Assembly: GCA_023436685.1 (NCBI GenBank)
Contig: JAEZIL010000194.1
Location: 1 to 17,633 of the forward strand
Direction of reading: 5' to 3'
Source: Bacteroidota bacterium
GTDB lineage: Bacteria; Bacteroidota; Bacteroidia; Chitinophagales; Chitinophagaceae
DNA: 17,633 bases
The position numbers and the translations under genes are program-made. This document shows, in pieces, positions 14,118 through 17,633 of the stretch (its first letter is position 1; each line of letters starts with the position of its first letter). The notes under the pieces are model-generated. The model saw only the letters and a list, made by a program, of their open reading frames with translations, made no database searches and was not told the origin of the DNA.

Positions 14118-14600
14118 ATGAGTTACAGGGATATACCATCGGGCTCGGTACTGCAATATATAAAAGAGCATTTTGAAGGAAGGCTGGTTACAGATTCACG
14201 TTCGCCTGCAGGAAACTGGTTGCAATTTACGCTTGAAAGTATAGAAAAGGGAAGGGCTGTTATATCTCTGAACGTAAGGCCTGAAATGACAAATCCCTAC
14301 CATAACATACACGGTGGAATGATGTCGCTGGTGATGGATGAGGCAATTGGATGGGCCGTGGTGAGCCTGGATAGTGAAAATTTTTATACCTCGCTTAATT
14401 TGAATGTTGACTTTTTATATGCTATTAAGCAAGGAGAACGGTTAAAAGCTATAGCCGAGGTAATACGAGCCGGCAAAAAGATCATACATGTGGAATGTAG
14501 GGTATATGATATGCAAGAGCAGTTATTGGGCAAATGTACCAGCAACCTTATAGCTACTACAATGCGGCCTGGCGAAGGCGGCATGAAAGTGGCCAATTAA
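14118..14600 (+). CDS. PaaI-type hotdog-fold thioesterase
   Basis: 160 residues. The hotdog fold is signalled by NPYHNIHGGMMSLVMDEAIGWAV (about 59-81), where HGG and the acidic D74 are the family's active-site region, and by the later strands TSLNLNVDFLYAIKQGERLKAIAEVIRAGKKIIHVECRVYD. Such enzymes hydrolyse acyl-CoA or aryl-CoA thioesters; the substrate cannot be told from sequence. The length is that of the PaaI/YbgC-like group. The gene is followed after 34 bases by a glycosyltransferase gene on the same strand, probably co-transcribed. It is preceded directly by the pseudogene, so the promoter may lie within or before that remnant. Confidence 0.9.
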   Translation: MSYRDIPSGSVLQYIKEHFEGRLVTDSRSPAGNWLQFTLESIEKGRAVISLNVRPEMTNPYHNIHGGMMSLVMDEAIGWAVVSLDSENFYTSLNLNVDFLYAIKQGERLKAIAEVIRAGKKIIHVECRVYDMQEQLLGKCTSNLIATTMRPGEGGMKVAN

Positions 14601-14634
14601 TACAATCAGAGATTAAAAATGAGTTTCAAATAAA

Positions 14635-15390
14635 ATGCTGAACGGAAAGAAAATAGTAGTAGTACTCCCTGCATATAAAGCAGCACTTACCTTACAACGT
14701 ACTTATGCCGAAATTCCTTTCGATATAGTGGATGATGTTGTTTTGGTAGACGACTACAGCCCTGATAATACTGTAGAGGTAGGACGTGAGCTGGGCATAA
14801 AGCATATAGTGCGGCACGAAGCTAATAAAGGGTATGGTGGCAACCAGAAGACCTGCTATAAAGCAGCGCTTGAGATAGGTGCGGATATTGTAGTAATGCT
14901 GCACCCCGACTACCAATATACACCTAAACTGATACATGCCATGGCGGCAGTTATTGCCTACGATGTATATCCCGTTTCTTTCGGATCGCGCATATTGGGA
15001 AAAGGTGCCCTAAAGGGTGGTATGCCTATGTATAAGTATATTTTTAACCGTTTTCTAACGCTGTTCGAGAATATTATGATAGGCCAAAAGCTGAGTGAGT
15101 ACCATACAGGGTATCGTGCATTTTCGGCAGAGGTGTTGCGGTCTATTGATTTTACATACAATAGCGATGATTTTGTTTTCGATAATGAAATGATATCGCA
15201 AATATTCATGAATGGCTATGAGATAGCAGAGATCACATGCCCCACAAAATATTTCGAAGAAGCATCCAGCATCAACTTTAGTCGTAGCATGAAATACGGC
15301 AGAGGAGTACTGCGTGTGTCTTTAGTACATTTCTTACATAAAGCCGGGTTAATGAAAAGTAAGCTATATAACAAGCCCGTACATAGCTAA
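14635..15390 (+). CDS. Family 2 glycosyltransferase (DPM-synthase-like)
   Basis: 251 residues with the GT-A fold from the first residues (KIVVVLPAYKAALTL). The nucleotide-binding acidic motif is VLVDDYSPDNT (about 36-46), then HEANKGYGGNQKTCYKAAL. The metal-binding position is MLHPDYQYTPKLI (88-100), a variant in which the usual DxD is HPD, common to this branch of dolichol-phosphate-mannose-synthase-like enzymes. EYHTGYRAFS (155-164) and DDFVFDNEM follow, matching the acceptor loop of the same group. There is no transmembrane segment, so it is cytoplasmic or peripheral. The sugar and acceptor (polyprenyl phosphate or a cell-envelope glycan) are not readable. It probably shares a transcript with the thioesterase. 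Confidence 0.92.
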   Translation: MLNGKKIVVVLPAYKAALTLQRTYAEIPFDIVDDVVLVDDYSPDNTVEVGRELGIKHIVRHEANKGYGGNQKTCYKAALEIGADIVVMLHPDYQYTPKLIHAMAAVIAYDVYPVSFGSRILGKGALKGGMPMYKYIFNRFLTLFENIMIGQKLSEYHTGYRAFSAEVLRSIDFTYNSDDFVFDNEMISQIFMNGYEIAEITCPTKYFEEASSINFSRSMKYGRGVLRVSLVHFLHKAGLMKSKLYNKPVHS

Positions 15391-15406
15391 ATGTGTTATG
15401 TTTTCT

Positions 15407-15414
15407 TAAATTTG
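15407..15414 (+). promoter_or_regulatory. Candidate -7 box for the thioredoxin-fold cargo gene
   Basis: TAAATTTG fits TAnnTTTG, 23 bases before the ATG at 15438. No clear -33 box. Confidence 0.42.
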
Positions 15415-15437
15415 TATGGACACCTTAAAAAAATATT

Positions 15438-16208
15438 ATGAAAAAACTATTTACTACCATACTACTTGGTGCAGCAGCCTTAACTGCTGAAGCGCAAACA
15501 ACAGCGCCTGATTTTACTGCTACCGATTGCGGTGGTACTCCGCATACTTTATATAACGAGCTGGATGCTGATAAAGTAGCCATAATGGTTTGGGTAATGC
15601 CATGCCCTTCTTGTGTAAATGGTGCTCAAGCTGCATACAATACCTGGAAACAATTTGAAACCAGCCATCCCGGCAAAGTGAAGTTTTACATTATGGATGA
15701 CCTGGGAGATATTAACTGCAGCGACCTGGAAACCTGGGTGCATGATAATGTTACTACCGATCCTGTTACCATTTTTGATAATGACAATGAAGTAATAGAT
15801 GAAGATGATTATGGAGGTACCGGAATGCCGCATGTGCTCATTACAGCAGGTAAAGACCATAAAATATACTGGAACAAGAAAAACACTGCAACTAATAACC
15901 CTACTGCAATGAAAGATGCTGTACAAACAGCTCTTGATAATGTATTGAGTGTATCTAAACTAAGAGCCAATGCGGCCTTTACAATACAGCCCAATCCTGT
16001 TAGCGATGTGTTGAAGATCACATCCAGGATAGCTATTACTAAAATTGTTGTTGCTTCAATGAGCGGGCAGGTGGTAAGGGAAGAAGCGTATAGTAACGGT
16101 ATATTAAATGCGGAAGTAAATATGAGTAGCTTACCTGCCGGCGTTTATAATGTAAAACTTATAGATGCTAAAGGTACTTCAGCTACTCAAAAAGTAGTAA
16201 AACAATAA
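15438..16208 (+). CDS. Secreted thioredoxin-fold protein with T9SS sorting domain
   Basis: 256 residues. A signal peptide (about 1-20, MKKLFTTILLGAAALTAEAQ) is followed by a thioredoxin/redoxin-like domain (about 22-165). The redox motif is CPSC (56-59) in VWVMPCPSCVNG, with the matching cis-proline in GGTGMPHVLI (P131). The C-terminal 80 residues are a type A T9SS sorting domain: FTIQPNPVSDVLKI, ASMSGQVV, VNMSSLPAGVYNVKLID and ending TQKVVKQ. The protein should thus cross the outer membrane through the T9SS and be surface-attached or released, with the dithiol in an oxidising space. Two further Cys (C31 and C94) could form another disulfide. An annotation as plain redoxin would miss the export domain. 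It ends in a terminator shared with the convergent protease. Confidence 0.92.
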   Translation: MKKLFTTILLGAAALTAEAQTTAPDFTATDCGGTPHTLYNELDADKVAIMVWVMPCPSCVNGAQAAYNTWKQFETSHPGKVKFYIMDDLGDINCSDLETWVHDNVTTDPVTIFDNDNEVIDEDDYGGTGMPHVLITAGKDHKIYWNKKNTATNNPTAMKDAVQTALDNVLSVSKLRANAAFTIQPNPVSDVLKITSRIAITKIVVASMSGQVVREEAYSNGILNAEVNMSSLPAGVYNVKLIDAKGTSATQKVVKQ

Positions 16209-16230
16209 GACTTAAAAGGTTACTTAAATA

Positions 16231-16265
16231 AAAGCCCTTAGAATTTCTAAGGGCTTTACTTTTTT
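16231..16265. terminator. Bidirectional rho-independent terminator between two convergent T9SS cargo genes
   Basis: AAAGCCCTTAGAA (16231-16243) is the reverse complement of TTCTAAGGGCTTT (16245-16257); about 11-12 pairs form with a small loop. TTTTTT follows on the plus strand (16260-16265), and TTTTATTT follows on the minus strand. Confidence 0.9.
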
Positions 16266-16267
16266 AG

Positions 16268-17633
16268 CTATTGAATAACTGTTTTAATTGTTGATGTATT
16301 GCCGTTGTTTGTTAGCTTAGTAAAATATATGCCTTTAGTAAAGGTTGTCATATCTAAAGGGTAAGTATTGATGCCTCTCTGTGTTTTCCAGGTTGCCGCT
16401 TTCACTAGTTTGCCTGTTACATCATATATCGTAATAACTATGGTTTCGTTAGCTTTTGCCGTATAGTCAACTACAAACAATCCATTGCCGGGGTTAGGAA
16501 ATAAAGTATACGGGCTGTTTTGATCAGCAGCTATTTGTTGTACGCTGTTAGTTTGCCATGCTTGTTTAACGGCACCATAAGCATTTACCTTACCGTGTCC
16601 CCATGTACTGTTACCTGCGGCAGGTAAAGCCCCTGTATACCTGTCGGTTATTGCTGTTTCAAACAGAATGGTTTTTGTTGATGTGGGTGTGAGTTTAGGA
16701 TTGGCCTGCAACATCATAGCCACTATGCCTGATACAGCAGGCGAGGACATAGATGTACCACTTAACATTGCATACAAGTATTCTCTGCCATTGGAAGGAT
16801 TAGTAAATTTTGTAACTGCGTATTCATAGTTTGATCCCGTAGAAAGAAAACTAGGGTCAAACGAACTAACCGCTGAGCCAACAGTTAGGCCGGGCCCCGT
16901 TATGTCCGGCTTTATACGGTTATCAATAGTAGGGCCATGGCTGGAAAAAGGTACAATGTCAAACTTGTCTACATATGCTCTGTATGATATAGATCGGCCA
17001 TTAAGATTTGAAAAACCGGTTTTTGATGCGTATGCACCAACCGTGATGGCGCTCTCGCTTGCTGCTATATCGCTGATAGTGATGTCAGTGTTTCCATTAA
17101 CTGCCCAGGGCTTTCCATAGCTTTCAAACTGGCCATAATAGCCTACAGTTTCGTATACAAAGCTATTCCAGAAGTGTACAGTGCCACTTGTTCCCTTCAC
17201 TTCAAGACCTATACTATCAGCCACCTTGCTGGTAAGTTCCATAAATATCCTTGGCTTACCGTTAAACTCTGAACTGCTTGTTACAATATCAGCAAACAAA
17301 GTATCATTATCCGATCCTTCTAAATATAGATTATGAAGATTATTGTCAAGGCAAATAAAGTCTGTGCTATCAATAGCAACACCAAGGTGATATAGTTTTA
17401 CCTGGGCGCAGAAGGTTTTACCAGCCTCGCCCCACATGTCTATCCAGGTACGCTTACCTATAGGGCTTTCGGCTATGTTAAGAAAAGTTCGTACTACTGA
17501 ATCGGTATTTGTAAAGCTCTTTTTTATGTGGATGTTATTATCGCCATTGTTGCCACCCGAGCATACAAATATTTTCCCTTCGCCCACAAGGGCCGACAAT
17601 GCCTGGCTGAACAGCGAGCTGCCATCTCTAGGG
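16268..17633 (-). CDS. Subtilisin-type (S8) serine protease with T9SS sorting domain, N-terminal part outside the window
   Basis: The frame is open to the window edge (the visible fragment begins with PRDGSSLFSQALSALVGEG), so a TTG at 17599 is not the start. What is visible is the second half of the S8 domain: SGGNNGD with the oxyanion Asn, ESAITVGAYAS, VPFSSHGPTIDNRIKPDITGPG, and the catalytic Ser in GTSMSSPAVSG. The catalytic Asp and His lie outside. A long insert separates the Asn and the Ser, about 266 residues against about 66 in subtilisin, with beta-rich content (for example TFLNIAESPIGKRTWIDMWG). The C-terminal 80 residues are a T9SS type A sorting domain (YTLFPNPGNGLFVV, IYDVTGKLV, LDMTTFTKGIYFTKL). 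The enzyme is thus expected at the cell surface or outside. Confidence 0.93.
   Translation of the reverse strand, partial: PRDGSSLFSQALSALVGEGKIFVCSGGNNGDNNIHIKKSFTNTDSVVRTFLNIAESPIGKRTWIDMWGEAGKTFCAQVKLYHLGVAIDSTDFICLDNNLHNLYLEGSDNDTLFADIVTSSSEFNGKPRIFMELTSKVADSIGLEVKGTSGTVHFWNSFVYETVGYYGQFESYGKPWAVNGNTDITISDIAASESAITVGAYASKTGFSNLNGRSISYRAYVDKFDIVPFSSHGPTIDNRIKPDITGPGLTVGSAVSSFDPSFLSTGSNYEYAVTKFTNPSNGREYLYAMLSGTSMSSPAVSGIVAMMLQANPKLTPTSTKTILFETAITDRYTGALPAAGNSTWGHGKVNAYGAVKQAWQTNSVQQIAADQNSPYTLFPNPGNGLFVVDYTAKANETIVITIYDVTGKLVKAATWKTQRGINTYPLDMTTFTKGIYFTKLTNNGNTSTIKTVIQ

Noticed and set aside
16611..16627. Palindrome TTACCTGC-G-GCAGGTAA in the protease gene, sharing CCTGCGGCA with the hairpin at 12732
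   Set aside because: Both occurrences are explained by Pro-Ala-Ala codons (CCT GCG GCA or its complement), and the loop is one base; too short to call a repeat family.
17597..17599. A TTG start for the protease at 17599
   Set aside because: The frame stays open to the window edge, and the fold requires the catalytic Asp and His upstream, so the gene is simply cut.
1..17633. CRISPR arrays, tRNA or rRNA genes, insertion sequences or prophage
   Set aside because: I saw no regularly spaced repeats, no cloverleaf with CCA end, no transposase or integrase motif and no phage structural gene.

Overview
The window is chromosomal DNA from a member of the Bacteroidota, most likely the Chitinophagales/Sphingobacteriia side. 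The evidence is a PorP/SprF-family protein, an OmpA-like protein of TPR-propeller-OmpA build, two secreted proteins ending in type IX secretion (T9SS) sorting domains, several TAnnTTTG-type -7 promoter boxes, mostly absent Shine-Dalgarno sequences and moderately AT-rich DNA. I see no phage, insertion sequence, CRISPR array, rRNA or tRNA.

Layout. Positions 1-5674 form a signalling block: the 3' end of rpoN (sigma-54), then a sigma-54-dependent NtrC-type regulator, a PAS histidine kinase and a receiver-PAS-histidine kinase in one probable operon, then a 51-residue membrane protein. Two stand-alone receiver proteins lie on the minus strand. An orphan 75-residue reading frame follows (5826-6053), with its own promoter box and a strong terminator. 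Positions 6369-9701 hold a PorP/SprF-family gene and an OmpA-family gene. The OmpA-family gene is split by a one-base frameshift near 9028. Positions 9780-12872 hold housekeeping and envelope genes: prmA, plsY, an M48 metalloprotease lipoprotein and a short spermidine-synthase-like methyltransferase. oxyR (minus) overlaps the end of the last one tail to tail. A decayed YdeI/OmdA-type pseudogene (13913-14109) precedes a probable two-gene unit of a hotdog thioesterase and a family 2 glycosyltransferase. The right end carries two convergent T9SS cargo genes, a thioredoxin-fold protein (plus) and the C-terminal part of a subtilisin-type protease (minus, running off the window), which share a bidirectional terminator.

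How the genes fit together. The sigma-54 gene next to a sigma-54 activator and two kinases suggests one regulatory circuit; which of the four receiver domains each kinase serves cannot be read from sequence. The PorP/OmpA pair and the two cargo proteins all belong to T9SS biology. The most notable signals are the OmpA-family frameshift, two strong hairpins inside the methyltransferase gene (one may terminate oxyR), the YdeI-type pseudogene, and the density of signalling genes around rpoN. I do not see a clearly new multi-gene system.
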